The notes: generated by a model not told the origin, from the letters alone. Shown: positions 28,118-37,564, counted from the stretch's first letter. The stretch: 64,000 nucleotides of DNA from Eubacterium sp. OM08-24 (GCF_003438075.1 NZ_QSTA01000003.1:165954-229953); one strand, 5' to 3'. Numbers and translations: made by a program.

Positions 28118-29344
28118 ATGAATTTTAAATCCATTAATCGTAAATCCTTTATTCTTACGCTTGCGGCAGTGCTTGGCGTATCGGTAATAGTAACCGCTGT
28201 GGCAGGTAGAACTTCCGATAATTCAGTACCTGCCGACAATAAAAACATTAATACAACTCAACCTTCGTTGGCAAACAGCAAACAGCCGACCGTTATTGTA
28301 ACGGGCGAAACCGCCGATATAAGCATTGAATGTAATGAAATAAAAATTATCACTCCGTCGGAGGCAACCGCCGAAGAACTTGTAAAATCAAAGTGGTCAA
28401 GCAGTGACAACAATATCGTTACCGTTGATGACGGCGGAAGAATTGACGGCTTAAGCGAGGGTACGGCTACAATTACCGCACAGATAGGCAACACTCGCCA
28501 TACCTACAATGTAACGGTTACGGCAGAAACACCGAGCCTCTATGACGGATATTCAACCTGTTACATTGCAAATACCGATGTGCTGAACGAAAACCTCAAT
28601 AATGTTTACGAAAAAAATCCGTATTTTATTAAAGTAAACAGAGATCAAAACTGCGTTACGGTTTACACCTATGACAAAAACGGCGAATACACCGTACCTA
28701 TTCGTGCAATGATTTGCTCAACGGGCATAGATAAAGCGACTGTACTCGGAGATGATTTTTCTATTTATTACAAGCAGGAATGGAATCCGCTTTTCAATGA
28801 TGTTTACGGTCACTATGTATCGGGATTTTACGGTGACTACCTGTTCCACTCAGTTCCGTATACAGACGCAAGCGCCGACACTCTTGAAACCGAGGAGTTC
28901 AACAAACTCGGAGATGAGGGTTCACTCGGCTGTGTAAGAATGGAAACCGCAGATGTAAAGTGGATATATGATAATTGCCCCGAAAACACTCCTGTTACCG
29001 TTTATGACGACTCAAACCCAGGCCCTCTCGGCAAGCCTGATGCAATCAAAATCACAGATCTGAGTTGCGGTTGGGACCCGACAGATGACGATCCGCAAAA
29101 CCCATACGCTGCAAAGACTCCCGAAATTTACGGTACAAGCGACATTACAATCAACAAAGGCAATCACGCCGATTTACTTGAGGGCGTGACCGCAGTTGAC
29201 ACCTGTTCAAATGATATTTCAAAGAAAATTACAGTAACAGGTAATGTACTGACAAACAAAGTAGGTACATACAAGCTGACATATAGTGTTGAGGACACAA
29301 TGCACCGCACAAAGAGACTTGATGTTACCGTAAAGGTAGTTTAA
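28118..29344 (+). CDS. L,D-transpeptidase-like protein with Ig-like domains
   Basis: 408 residues from ATG at 28118 (GAAAGGA upstream). A signal or anchor segment (about 12-30) is followed by a Big_2-type Ig domain (about 70-135, ending GTATITAQIGNTRHTYNVTV), a YkuD-type catalytic domain (about 145-300) and a C-terminal Ig-like domain of DUF5011 type (about 325-408). The catalytic Cys is Cys272 in GSLGCVRM; the usual motif is SHGCVR, so the His is replaced by Leu. It would cross-link peptidoglycan outside the membrane. A His occurs upstream in FHSVPY, as in the family. Confidence 0.82.
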   Translation: MNFKSINRKSFILTLAAVLGVSVIVTAVAGRTSDNSVPADNKNINTTQPSLANSKQPTVIVTGETADISIECNEIKIITPSEATAEELVKSKWSSSDNNIVTVDDGGRIDGLSEGTATITAQIGNTRHTYNVTVTAETPSLYDGYSTCYIANTDVLNENLNNVYEKNPYFIKVNRDQNCVTVYTYDKNGEYTVPIRAMICSTGIDKATVLGDDFSIYYKQEWNPLFNDVYGHYVSGFYGDYLFHSVPYTDASADTLETEEFNKLGDEGSLGCVRMETADVKWIYDNCPENTPVTVYDDSNPGPLGKPDAIKITDLSCGWDPTDDDPQNPYAAKTPEIYGTSDITINKGNHADLLEGVTAVDTCSNDISKKITVTGNVLTNKVGTYKLTYSVEDTMHRTKRLDVTVKVV

Positions 29345-29660
29345 AATTATGGTTTAACGGAGTGTCGGTCGGGCATTGAAATTTAGCTAACGCTAAATTA
29401 TCCTCCCACAAACAAAAAAGTTTACTCAATTTTTCAAAAATTGCGGGTATGGACAGCACCCATAATATCTTCCGATACAACAATTTATCAGGCGCAAACA
29501 GCAAGCTGTTCGGCTATCGTTAGATTGCATAAACGGAAAGTATTTGTGGGCTTTGCCCACACCCACAACCTTTAAAAAGGTTGACCAAACTTTTATAGTT
29601 GATTGGCAAATCAATTTGCTAAACCATAATTCACCCCAACTTTTAATAAAAAGATCTGAT
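29345..29660. repeat. Dispersed intergenic repeat, composite
   Basis: No gene. Starts with TATGGTTTAACGGAGTGTCGGTCGGGCA, then AACAGCAAGCTGTTCGGCTA, GTGGGCTTTGCCCACACCCA, CAACCTTTAAAAAGGTTGACC and CTAAACCATAATTCACCCCAAC. It shares its modules with 23755-23905 and 50074-50240. Only short pieces of the module typical of copies A-C are present. Confidence 0.7.
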
Positions 29661-29675
29661 AACAAGATAAAAATT

Positions 29676-29704
29676 ACGGCTGTTGCTTAAATCGCAACAG
29701 CCGT
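29676..29704 (-). terminator. Terminator of the patatin gene
   Basis: Perfect 11-bp stem ACGGCTGTTGC/GCAACAGCCGT; minus-strand exit AATTTTTATC. Confidence 0.82.
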
Positions 29705-29709
29705 TTAAT

Positions 29710-30591
29710 TTATCCAAAAATTTTTAAAATCTCATCCTTATGAGCCATAATTGCATCATACCCCTCTTGAATAGTATCGTCAACGCTGTCGATAGAAAAA
29801 AGGGCGGTATTTTCATTCTTTATCTGCACGGCGAGGTCGGCAAGTTTCATTGACTCTCTTGTGCTGTCAATGGAATACACATCAAGCGCACGCCATATAA
29901 CCTTAATAAGTCCGTCAAGACCTGCGTCCGGTTTATACTGCAAAATATCAAATCCGATTGCAAGCACCTTGCCTACGCCCATATCCTTTAAAACTCTTAC
30001 AGGCAGGTTATCCTTTGAACCGCCGTCAACAAAGTCATATTCTTTATACGGGCAGGTGGTGTAAATAGCAGGAAACGACATACTCGCTCTTACCGCAACA
30101 TCAAGCGGAACATCTGTAAGATAGTGTATATGCTCCCTTTCAAGATGCTCGTCATAGGTTGTAAAAATACATTCGTCTGTTGTCATTGTGTCAACGGTAC
30201 AGACAGAAAGATTAATCGGCAAAGACTTAAAATCATTTTCAAGTCCCTTTGAGGCAAGCACTTCTTTTACAACATCAGAAATTATTTCGCCGTTTTTAAT
30301 GCCGTTTTTCTGAATTTTTTTATAAACAATAAACTGTGCAAGTGCCTTAAATATAAGTCCGTTGTCGATTTCGGCAAGGATTTTCCAATACTTTTTGGCA
30401 ACCTCATGCATTTCCTTTGGCTCAAGTCCCATGGCAACAAGCATTGCCATAATAGAACCTGAGCTTGTGCCCGACACATATTCGGGTCTAATGCCAAGCT
30501 CATACAAAGCGGTTACCGCACCGATGTGCGCAATTCCCTGCAAGCCGCCGCCCGAAAAAACAAATCCAGTCGAATCTTTTCTGTCTTTCAT
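29710..30591 (-). CDS. Patatin-like phospholipase
   Basis: 293 residues. The oxyanion loop is FSGGGLQGIAHIGA (Gly14-Gly16), the nucleophile elbow is GTSSGS with Ser43, and the catalytic Asp lies in DFVDGGSKDN, giving the Ser-Asp dyad of bacterial patatins (RssA/YlbK group). A cytoplasmic or membrane-peripheral lipid esterase is expected. It starts 23 nt beyond the end of the GT-C gene on the same strand and probably shares its transcript. Confidence 0.9.
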   Translation of the reverse strand: MKDRKDSTGFVFSGGGLQGIAHIGAVTALYELGIRPEYVSGTSSGSIMAMLVAMGLEPKEMHEVAKKYWKILAEIDNGLIFKALAQFIVYKKIQKNGIKNGEIISDVVKEVLASKGLENDFKSLPINLSVCTVDTMTTDECIFTTYDEHLEREHIHYLTDVPLDVAVRASMSFPAIYTTCPYKEYDFVDGGSKDNLPVRVLKDMGVGKVLAIGFDILQYKPDAGLDGLIKVIWRALDVYSIDSTRESMKLADLAVQIKNENTALFSIDSVDDTIQEGYDAIMAHKDEILKIFG

Positions 30592-30614
30592 AATTTTGCT
30601 GTCCTTATCTTTAA

Positions 30615-32330
30615 TTAATAAAATTTGTAAACATTACAGTAAGACTCGGTTTCTACAAAGTAATCGTACCAGTTGTAGAACTCATCAAAGCTGTAATCCT
30701 CGGAAATCAACTCATAATTTTTAAATTTTGTGTTGTCCGTAATATACTTAATTACCTTGTCTTTGTCGGCAAGTCTTGAAATATAAACGGTAATTTCCTT
30801 TTCATTTGCAAGCTTTTCATCTGTTTTAAGCGCCTGCATACTGTCGGTTTTTTCCTTTTCACTGCCGTTGTTCATATAGCCGTCCATAAACTCGGTAATC
30901 TTGCCGTTCGTAATTACTCCCCTCTTCTCTGCAAAGTCCTCAAGCTCATTTGCAAGGGTAGGCGAAAAGTCGGGTGTCTGAACAATCATAGTTTCGTCAT
31001 AATTTGCGAGTTTGTCTATACTCTTGTTCCACTCAAGCATAGCAGTGCCGACAAATACGCATTTATCGGTTTGCGGAGTGTAAAGCTCGGTTTTTACGCC
31101 ATACATATAGTAAGGCTTTACAGTGATATAGCCGATTGCGCAGGTAATTGCAAGGCAAATCGGTACGGCTGTTGTAAGCCACTTTTTGCCTGTAATTCTT
31201 GTAAACTTAATGAGCGCAAGCACAAACATAGCAACAAGCATTGGCAAAGATGCCATAATATAGCGGTCGCTGTTGAACGGTGAAACAAGTGAAATAGCCA
31301 CAAAATATACAAGCGACGGCACAAAAGCCATATACGCTGTGCGAGAAAGCTTTTCCTTTCTGACAAAGCGGAGGTAAATCCAAAAGCCGATAAGAGCAAC
31401 ACTGCAGAGAACAAGCAGCCATATTTGATTTAAGAACACATCTTTTGCCAGCACCTGAATATATGTGCAAATCTTATAAACAAAGTAAGTAACAATAGTA
31501 ATCGGATCAATATTAATGCTCAGCGAGCCAAATCCACGATTGCCGCCGAGTACATTTGTAATAATGTACGGATAAATGCAAAGTGCCGCCGCACTGCCGA
31601 GAATTGCTGTAACTATGTATTTTACCAAATCCTTTATGTTCTTTTCTTTAATTTGGAACACAAGCATAATAAGACCTGTAAGTCCCTCAAAGAGAATAAA
31701 GTAATACTGAGTGAGCGTGCCGAGCAGGGTTATAAGTCCCAAAATCAAGAAATCCGTCAGCTTTGCCTTGTTTTTGCTCTCAAAAATTTTGAGATTCATA
31801 TAAATCATTGCAAGCACAAAGAATGTAAGTGTAGCGTACATTCTCAGATAAATAGTCATTGTTGTGCAGGCAATGCTGAACGCAAAAGCGCCTGTCGCTA
31901 TGAGAGCATAAAGATTATTTTTTGTAATTCTCTTTACAATTTTAAAGAGCATAATCAAAATGCCTGCCATTGCAAGAACATTTACAGAAAAAGCAAAATA
32001 TCTTGAAAACTGATTAGGAAACAATGAGCATACGGTATGCACAAGTCCGTAGTAAAAAGGCGGATGCGATGCGTCTGTTATCTGATTTTCATACACCTGA
32101 GCATAGTTAAAACGGTCGCCGTCCGATACCGAAAGATAGTCCGTAAAGTCAGCACCGCTGTTCCATTCGCCGTTGGTTTTAAGCGTATTTGCCGAGTTTG
32201 CGAGATTATAAGTCAAAAGCTCGTCCTCGTGGTAGCCCTGCTTGTTCATCATAAAAACAGTGCTGAGTGCAAGGCTTAAAACTATGACAACCGCAAGAAA
32301 AATTCTTGATTTTTTGTCTGAAATATTCAT
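30615..32330 (-). CDS. GT-C fold membrane glycosyltransferase
   Basis: 571 residues, about 10-12 membrane segments in residues 9-420, and a soluble C-terminal domain. The first outer loop carries an acidic pair (GYHEDELLTYNLAN) and SHPPFYYGLVHTV, the pattern of GT39/ArnT-like enzymes that use lipid-linked sugars. The acceptor is unknown; it probably modifies an envelope polymer or protein on the outside. It is upstream of the patatin gene in a likely two-gene unit. Confidence 0.75.
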   Translation of the reverse strand: MNISDKKSRIFLAVVIVLSLALSTVFMMNKQGYHEDELLTYNLANSANTLKTNGEWNSGADFTDYLSVSDGDRFNYAQVYENQITDASHPPFYYGLVHTVCSLFPNQFSRYFAFSVNVLAMAGILIMLFKIVKRITKNNLYALIATGAFAFSIACTTMTIYLRMYATLTFFVLAMIYMNLKIFESKNKAKLTDFLILGLITLLGTLTQYYFILFEGLTGLIMLVFQIKEKNIKDLVKYIVTAILGSAAALCIYPYIITNVLGGNRGFGSLSINIDPITIVTYFVYKICTYIQVLAKDVFLNQIWLLVLCSVALIGFWIYLRFVRKEKLSRTAYMAFVPSLVYFVAISLVSPFNSDRYIMASLPMLVAMFVLALIKFTRITGKKWLTTAVPICLAITCAIGYITVKPYYMYGVKTELYTPQTDKCVFVGTAMLEWNKSIDKLANYDETMIVQTPDFSPTLANELEDFAEKRGVITNGKITEFMDGYMNNGSEKEKTDSMQALKTDEKLANEKEITVYISRLADKDKVIKYITDNTKFKNYELISEDYSFDEFYNWYDYFVETESYCNVYKFY

Positions 32331-32616
32331 ATTTTACCTCATCTTTTTATCCGTTCTGAATTTTAAAAAATATTATACCAAAATTTTACCATATAGTAAA
32401 CATACAAAACATTGGTTTTTATATGTAATTTTTTAAATATTTACTGTGCTTTAGCTAAACAAGAGCAAAAACAATGTACCATTATTTATTTTAACGAACG
32501 AATGTGACTTTTGTGTTACAAAGAAAAAAATTATTTTGTATAAAAATCAAGTCAACACAGATGTTTTTATTTTAACGGTTAAATCCCGTTTTTCAAAAAA
32601 CACTTAATAAATTCTC
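32331..32616. other. Intergenic, weak terminator only
   Basis: AT-rich gap between the GT-C gene and hisC. A short stem AACGG/CCGTT near 32573-32592 followed by T/A-rich sequence may end hisC. I see no gene or structured RNA. Confidence 0.4.
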
Positions 32617-33681
32617 TTATATGAAAAACTCTTTCATTGCCGCAATCATCTTATCCATTTCCTCATCTGTGCCAACGGTAATTCTAAGGTGATTATCAAT
32701 GCGTGGAATATTAAAATATCTGATAAAGATTTTCTTTGTCTTTAAATATTCAAATATTTCTTTTGCGGAATATTCTTTATGAGTGGCAAAAAGGAAGTTT
32801 GTCGCACTCTTTTTCACATCAAAGCCAAGTGCGATAAGTTCTTCCCTTACCCTCTCTCTTGTGGCAATAACCTTACCCACGCACTCTCTGAAATACTCTT
32901 CATCATTCATAGACGCAGTGCCGACCTCAAGTGCAAGGCTGTCCATTACATATGAATTGTAGGAATTTTTCACTGTTTCGAGTGTCGCAATCAATTCCTC
33001 ACTGCCTATGGCAAAGCCTATACGCATACCGGCAAGCGAGCGTGACTTTGAAAAGGTTTGAGTAACAAGCAGATTATCATACTTCTTTGTAAGTTCCACC
33101 GCCGACTCGCCGCCAAAATCAACATACGCCTCGTCAATAATAACAACGCTGTCTTGGTTGTGCTCCACAATGTCAATCACAAAGTCAAGCGGTTTGCAAA
33201 TGCTGGTCGGCGCATTAGGATTAGGAATAATAATTCCGCCGTTTTCCCCGTAATAATCCTCTGCGTGAATTTCAAAATTATTGTCAACAGGAATGGTTTT
33301 ATACGGAATTTTTATAAGTGAACACCATACAGGATAAAAAGAATAGGTAATATCGGGATATAAAATCGGCTTATTCGAATTAAAGAAAGCCATAAACGAC
33401 AAAGCTATTACATCATCAGAGCCGTTGCCAACAAACACATTGTTTCTGCCGACATTGTACCTTTTTGCGATTGCATCTTTTAAAATAATCGAATCCGAAT
33501 TAGGATATTTCTTTAGTCCCTCGCTGTTTTCGGCATACTTTTCAAAAACCTTTTTTACCTGCGGTGACGGCGGATAGGGATTTTCGTTTGCGTTGAGCTT
33601 AATCATATCCTTATCGTTTGACTGTTCGCCTGCTACATACGGCTTTATTTTTATAAGATTTTCTCTCCAACTTCCCTGCAT
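32617..33681 (-). CDS. hisC: Histidinol-phosphate aminotransferase
   Basis: 354 residues from ATG at 33681 (AAAGGAG upstream); the longer reading from 33717 adds 12 residues that include the ribosome binding site. PLP-dependent class I/II fold. Family marks: KLNANENPYPPSP at the N-terminus, GNGSDDVIALSF, DEAYVDFGG, the PLP Lys in TFSKSRSLAGMRIG and LRITVGT near the end. Catalyses a late step of histidine synthesis. It stands alone here, without other his genes, so it may also serve aromatic amino acids. Confidence 0.92.
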   Translation of the reverse strand: MQGSWRENLIKIKPYVAGEQSNDKDMIKLNANENPYPPSPQVKKVFEKYAENSEGLKKYPNSDSIILKDAIAKRYNVGRNNVFVGNGSDDVIALSFMAFFNSNKPILYPDITYSFYPVWCSLIKIPYKTIPVDNNFEIHAEDYYGENGGIIIPNPNAPTSICKPLDFVIDIVEHNQDSVVIIDEAYVDFGGESAVELTKKYDNLLVTQTFSKSRSLAGMRIGFAIGSEELIATLETVKNSYNSYVMDSLALEVGTASMNDEEYFRECVGKVIATRERVREELIALGFDVKKSATNFLFATHKEYSAKEIFEYLKTKKIFIRYFNIPRIDNHLRITVGTDEEMDKMIAAMKEFFI

Positions 33682-33795
33682 TTTGATTTCTCCTTTATAT
33701 AAAAGTCCGGTCAGCATAAGAAACTTGACCTGAATTTTTATTATCTCTTTTTGGTATAGAGCATTGATAATGACCTGTTTTTCTTAAATTCCAAA

Positions 33796-33822
33796 ACAGG
33801 TCACGAAAAACTCGTGACCTGT
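33796..33822 (-). terminator. Terminator of the binding-protein gene
   Basis: Stem ACAGGTCACGA/TCGTGACCTGT followed by TTTTGG on the minus strand. A second ACAGGTC copy about 30 nt further could form an alternative stem. Confidence 0.75.
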
Positions 33823-33856
33823 AATTAACTGTTGCGTTGTAAACAGTGAAAAAGCG

Positions 33857-35128
33857 TTAAGCCTTTGCCTTAGCGTCACTCTTAAAAAGTGCTGTAAGAG
33901 TTTTAGTATCGGCAGTGCCCGACTGAGTAAGACCGCTTGCTTTCTGGAACTCCTTTACAGCCTTCTGAGTAACCTCGCCGTAGTAACCTGTTACATTTCC
34001 CTTATCGGTAATGTAACCAAGGTCAAACAAACGCTGCTGCATAGCTTTTACATTATTATTTTCATCGTCAAGTTTAAGTGTAAGACCACTTACCTTTATA
34101 TTGTACTGACCTTCAACCGAACCGTTTGACGCAGCGGCACCTGTTGTGGTTTGTGCACTTGACTCTGCCTTTGTGGCGGTAGTAGCGCCCTCAACTGCTG
34201 ACGGTACAACCGACTCAGAGGTATCCTCTGAACTTTTCTTTACTCTGTCAGGATACATAAAGTTCATAATCTTGTTAAGAGTAAGCAAAGAGGTTGTACC
34301 CATTCTGCTCATTTCTTCCTTTGTAACCATAAGAGTTTGTTTATTTTTCAAAGCCTTTAAGCCTTTAAGATCCGAATCATTCTGAATAAACTGCAAAGTT
34401 TCCTCGTCTGCATACAGAATATAATCAGGATTTGCAACCTTTAAAATCTTTGTGTCAATCTCGCTTTCAGACACATTTACAGCCGCATTTACCGCACCTG
34501 TATATCCTAAAAGCATATCGCCGTATGTTCCGCTGTGCAAGGTGTTGAGCTTGTCGCCGTTAAGATACAGGTAGCAAATTGTTTTGGTTACATTGCTGTT
34601 TGTTTCTGCCTTGCAGGTTTTCATAGCATCAATGAGCTTTTTGTAAGAATCCTCACCTGTTCGTGCGCCGTCAACTGTGCCGCCGAGAACCTTGCCCAGT
34701 GTGAGATACGCTGTTTCAAGCTCTGTTGTAGTTTCGGGCGATGCAATGGTAAGAACCATAATGCCTGCGTCTGTAAGCTGTTCCTTGCAGTTTTCATCAA
34801 GAGTATCATCTGCAAAAACAATATCGGCAGCATATGATTTAATTTTCTCAACATCAGGAGTTTTTGCCGAACCTACGCTCGGAGCAACCGACAAGAAATT
34901 CTGAGTAACCTCGTCACTTCTGCCCACCATTTTTGTAGCATATCCTAAATAAGAAATAATGTCTGCGGTTTCATCCGAAAGCACAACAATGTCCTTTGGC
35001 TCTGTTTCAATAGTAATATCGGCAACAGAAACAGGATAATTTTTATTGTCACCATCACAACCTGCAAGTGTTGCACAAGCCGATGCGGCAAGTGCCGTTG
35101 CAAGAAAAACTGAAACGATTTTTTTCAT
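33857..35128 (-). CDS. Lipoprotein: ABC substrate-binding domain fused to a peptidoglycan-binding domain
   Basis: 423 residues. A lipoprotein signal with lipobox TLAGC (Cys24) is followed by a BtuF/FepB-type periplasmic-binding fold (about 45-290; PKDIVVLSDETADIISYLGY at the start). A Ser/Thr/Ala-rich linker (about 295-340) and a peptidoglycan-binding domain of PF01471 type (about 350-415, MQQRLFDLGYITDKGNVTGY) complete it. Class III binding proteins deliver cobalamin, haem or siderophores to ABC permeases, but no permease or ATPase gene is nearby. The fusion to a wall-binding domain is unusual. It lies 15 nt after the DUF815 gene. Confidence 0.85.
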   Translation of the reverse strand: MKKIVSVFLATALAASACATLAGCDGDNKNYPVSVADITIETEPKDIVVLSDETADIISYLGYATKMVGRSDEVTQNFLSVAPSVGSAKTPDVEKIKSYAADIVFADDTLDENCKEQLTDAGIMVLTIASPETTTELETAYLTLGKVLGGTVDGARTGEDSYKKLIDAMKTCKAETNSNVTKTICYLYLNGDKLNTLHSGTYGDMLLGYTGAVNAAVNVSESEIDTKILKVANPDYILYADEETLQFIQNDSDLKGLKALKNKQTLMVTKEEMSRMGTTSLLTLNKIMNFMYPDRVKKSSEDTSESVVPSAVEGATTATKAESSAQTTTGAAASNGSVEGQYNIKVSGLTLKLDDENNNVKAMQQRLFDLGYITDKGNVTGYYGEVTQKAVKEFQKASGLTQSGTADTKTLTALFKSDAKAKA

Positions 35129-35143
35129 ATTTACCTCCGTTTA

Positions 35144-36391
35144 TCAGCAAAATAGAGATTCAATGTAGTGCTTTGCACATCTTGGCGAACGACCGCCTCT
35201 TGAAAGTGCAAAACGCTCAGCACCTGCCTCAAGCTCTTCTTGTGAAAGTTTAACTCCGTTTTCCTTGGCAAGTGCAAATACAATATCAAGAAATTCTTTC
35301 TTTGACGGAGCAGAGTAGCAAACCGACAAACCGAAACGGTCTGAAAGCGAAAGTGTTTCCTGCATATTGTCACGAGTATTTATATCGTCATCTGTACGAT
35401 CCGCAAAGCTCTCTTTTACAAGATGACGGCGGTTTGAAGTTGCATAGATAAGTGCATTGTCAGGACGAGCAGCAATGCCGCCCTCAAGCACTGCCTTAAG
35501 GGTAGTGTAGCTCTGGTCTTGTTTTTGGAAAGAAAGGTCATCAATAAATATGATAAACTTCATCGGCAATGTTGCAATTTTGTCAACAAGAATCGGGAAG
35601 TCAATAAGTCTTTCCTTAGGAATTTCAACAATTCTCAAGCCGTCCTTGCGGAATTCATTTGCAATAGCCTTAACGGTAGAGCTTTTTCCTGTACCCATAT
35701 CACCGTAAAGCAGGCAGTTGTTGCAAGCCTTACCCTCAATAAATGATTTTGTATTGCCGACAACAATATCACGCTGTCTTTCATAGCCTGTAAATGAATC
35801 CATATCAATTTTGTCAGGGTGCAAAACAGGCTGAATGTCACCGTCACGCCAAATAAACGCTTTGTAACGGGCAAAAATACCACAGCCGTTTTCTTTATAA
35901 TATTTAGCCACTTTTTCAAGTGAGCCGTCAAACATCTTAAAGCTCTCGGCGCACTCGCCGCACTCCCATTTTGGAAGATGCTCGGCAACACAACCCATAT
36001 CGGCAACCGTAGCAAGATCATTTGACGCACAATAGCTCTGAATAAGCTCCTGCGAGGTGAGTGACGCAGCATTTAAAATCGCCTGACAATCACGCTTTAC
36101 CGCCTTTAATAAATTGTCGGGAAGTGTGTTGTACTTGCCTGCTGCCGCAGCTCTTGTAAAGCAGTTCTCATCAAAGAGAGCAGCCTCGGTAAACGCATAA
36201 GCAAGGCGGTTGCTGCAGCCTCTTTCGCTTATAAGCGAGAAAAACTCGCCGTATGCGCTCAAAAACTCCTCAGGCTTTTTATCCATAGAACTTAATAATT
36301 TGTAATATGCTTTTGGTACGCTTCTGTTTAAAATTCCTCTGAAAATTGAGAGGGACGAAAGCGAAAATAAAATTTCTTTTGCTTTATTCAT
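35144..36391 (-). CDS. DUF815 AAA ATPase
   Basis: 415 residues. The C-terminal two thirds is a DUF815-type AAA domain: Walker A GDMGTGKSSTVKA, Walker B KFIIFIDDLSF, sensor-like ATSNRRHL and an arginine-rich end (SRGGRSPRCAKHYIES). The N-terminal about 150 residues form a helical domain typical of the family. Role unknown; related proteins act as small DnaA/RuvB-like remodelling ATPases. It is followed closely by the binding-protein gene on the same strand. Confidence 0.87.
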   Translation of the reverse strand: MNKAKEILFSLSSLSIFRGILNRSVPKAYYKLLSSMDKKPEEFLSAYGEFFSLISERGCSNRLAYAFTEAALFDENCFTRAAAAGKYNTLPDNLLKAVKRDCQAILNAASLTSQELIQSYCASNDLATVADMGCVAEHLPKWECGECAESFKMFDGSLEKVAKYYKENGCGIFARYKAFIWRDGDIQPVLHPDKIDMDSFTGYERQRDIVVGNTKSFIEGKACNNCLLYGDMGTGKSSTVKAIANEFRKDGLRIVEIPKERLIDFPILVDKIATLPMKFIIFIDDLSFQKQDQSYTTLKAVLEGGIAARPDNALIYATSNRRHLVKESFADRTDDDINTRDNMQETLSLSDRFGLSVCYSAPSKKEFLDIVFALAKENGVKLSQEELEAGAERFALSRGGRSPRCAKHYIESLFC

Positions 36392-36564
36392 AATTCATCA
36401 GTCCATTCGTATTAATTGTACGACTTTTTTGGTTTTAAGTCAATATTTCCGCAAAAAATATGGCGTTATATTTCTCTTAAAAAACTAAAATTAAACAAAA
36501 ATCCCGTAAAACTCGGATTTTTAAAAAGTTTTTAAGAAAAAATTAAAAAATTTCAAAAAAAGTG

Positions 36565-36593
36565 TTGACAAAGCTATCTTTATGCTGTATAAT
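36565..36593 (+). promoter_or_regulatory. Consensus promoter of 5S rRNA copy 1
   Basis: TTGACA, 17-nt spacer, TATAAT: a perfect sigma-A promoter about 36 nt upstream of the mature 5S end. Confidence 0.9.
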
Positions 36594-36628
36594 ATCAACT
36601 GTTCTCTTGAGAGAGCGCAAACAAAATA

Positions 36629-36746
36629 GTTGGTGTTGATGACGCTGAGGGTCCACCTGTTCCCATACCGAACACAGAAGTTAAGCTCAGTGGTGCCGAA
36701 AATACTTGGCTGGTGACGGCCCGGAAAAATAGGGAGATGCCAACAT
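36629..36746 (+). rRNA. rrf: 5S ribosomal RNA, solitary copy 1
   Basis: 118 nt with the closing stem GTTGGTG/TGCCAAC and the universally conserved CCGAACACAGAAGTTAAG (loop B/C region). It is not next to any 16S or 23S gene in the window; instead it has its own promoter (36565) and terminator (36751). The sequence differs from copy 2 at one position near the 3' side (GGCCCGG versus GGCCTGG). Short hypothetical frames on the opposite strand are artefacts. Confidence 0.95.
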
Positions 36747-36750
36747 CTAA

Positions 36751-36779
36751 TGTCCATCCGAATGGGTGGACATTTTTAT
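36751..36779 (+). terminator. Terminator of 5S copy 1
   Basis: Stem TGTCCATCC/GGGTGGACA followed by TTTTTATTTT. Confidence 0.88.
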
Positions 36780-37340
36780 TTTGCTTTTTAATATTGTGGG
36801 TCGGCAACACCCACAATACTTTTATGCTGTCGCAGATATACGATAGCCAAACGGCTTGCCTTTTGTTGAGTTGGAACATAAAGGTGTAAAACTTTTAATT
36901 GCGACAACAACAATAAAAACATTTACATAGAACTTAAGCCGTCATTGTTTGCAATGGCGTCTATTTGTTCTGATCATTTCTTTATTAAAAGGCTCTCACC
37001 TTTTTCAAACTTCGTCTTAGCTCGCAAACCGCAAAGCTGTTTGCGCCTCTCACCTACATTACAAATAAAATCTTGCTTTGTAGTATTTTATTTTTTAAGT
37101 ATATTGTAATTTAACTTCAAGTATAATTTCATAACAGAATTATAGTATTATTTTTGCATAATCGAAAATAATATTTTTTTCTCATCTCTCCCCTGTCTAA
37201 ATAAAAACTTGCATTATTACTATGCAATTCATAAATTCAGTAGTTTATTGCATTATTTTCCTATCAACAATATATATTTAAAATAGCAATATTTTGAGTT
37301 TGATTGTGATATTATAACTTTTTAAAAAATTTGTAAAAAT
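36780..37340. other. Spacer between the two 5S genes, with repeat fragments
   Basis: No gene seen. 36795-36865 holds pieces of the dispersed repeat (GTGGGTCGGCAACACCCACAA; ATAGCCAAACGGCTTGCC). The rest (36900-37340) is AT rich and carries no 16S, 23S or tRNA. Confidence 0.6.
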
Positions 37341-37343
37341 GTG

Positions 37344-37372
37344 TTGACAAAGTGACGGCATAGTGATATAAT
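37344..37372 (+). promoter_or_regulatory. Consensus promoter of 5S rRNA copy 2
   Basis: TTGACA, 17-nt spacer, TATAAT. The leader GTTCTCAAGAGAGAAC before the gene resembles that of copy 1. Confidence 0.9.
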
Positions 37373-37406
37373 CAATACTGTTCTCAAGAGAGAACCCAAT
37401 TAAATA

Positions 37407-37524
37407 GTTGGTGTTGATGACGCTGAGGGTCCACCTGTTCCCATACCGAACACAGAAGTTAAGCTCAGTGGTGCCGAAAATACTTGGCTGGTGACGGCCT
37501 GGAAAAATAGGGAGATGCCAACAT
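37407..37524 (+). rRNA. rrf: 5S ribosomal RNA, solitary copy 2
   Basis: 118 nt, almost identical to copy 1, with the same closing stem and conserved core. It starts 778 bp after copy 1 and has its own promoter and terminator. The spacer between the copies is unrelated to ribosomal operons, which argues for duplication of a promoter-5S-terminator unit. Confidence 0.95.
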
Positions 37525-37529
37525 CGAAG

Positions 37530-37558
37530 TGTCCATCCAATAGGGTGGGCATTTTTTT
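37530..37558 (+). terminator. Terminator of 5S copy 2
   Basis: Stem TGTCCATCC/GGGTGGGCA followed by TTTTTTT. Confidence 0.88.
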
Positions 37559-37564
37559 GCTTTC

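Noticed and set aside
36521..36879. Minus-strand frames over 5S copy 1 with SQVFSAPLSLTSVFGMGTGG
   Set aside because: They are antisense readings of the 5S rRNA gene; the same peptide appears over the second copy at 37400-37615. Such frames are known database artefacts.
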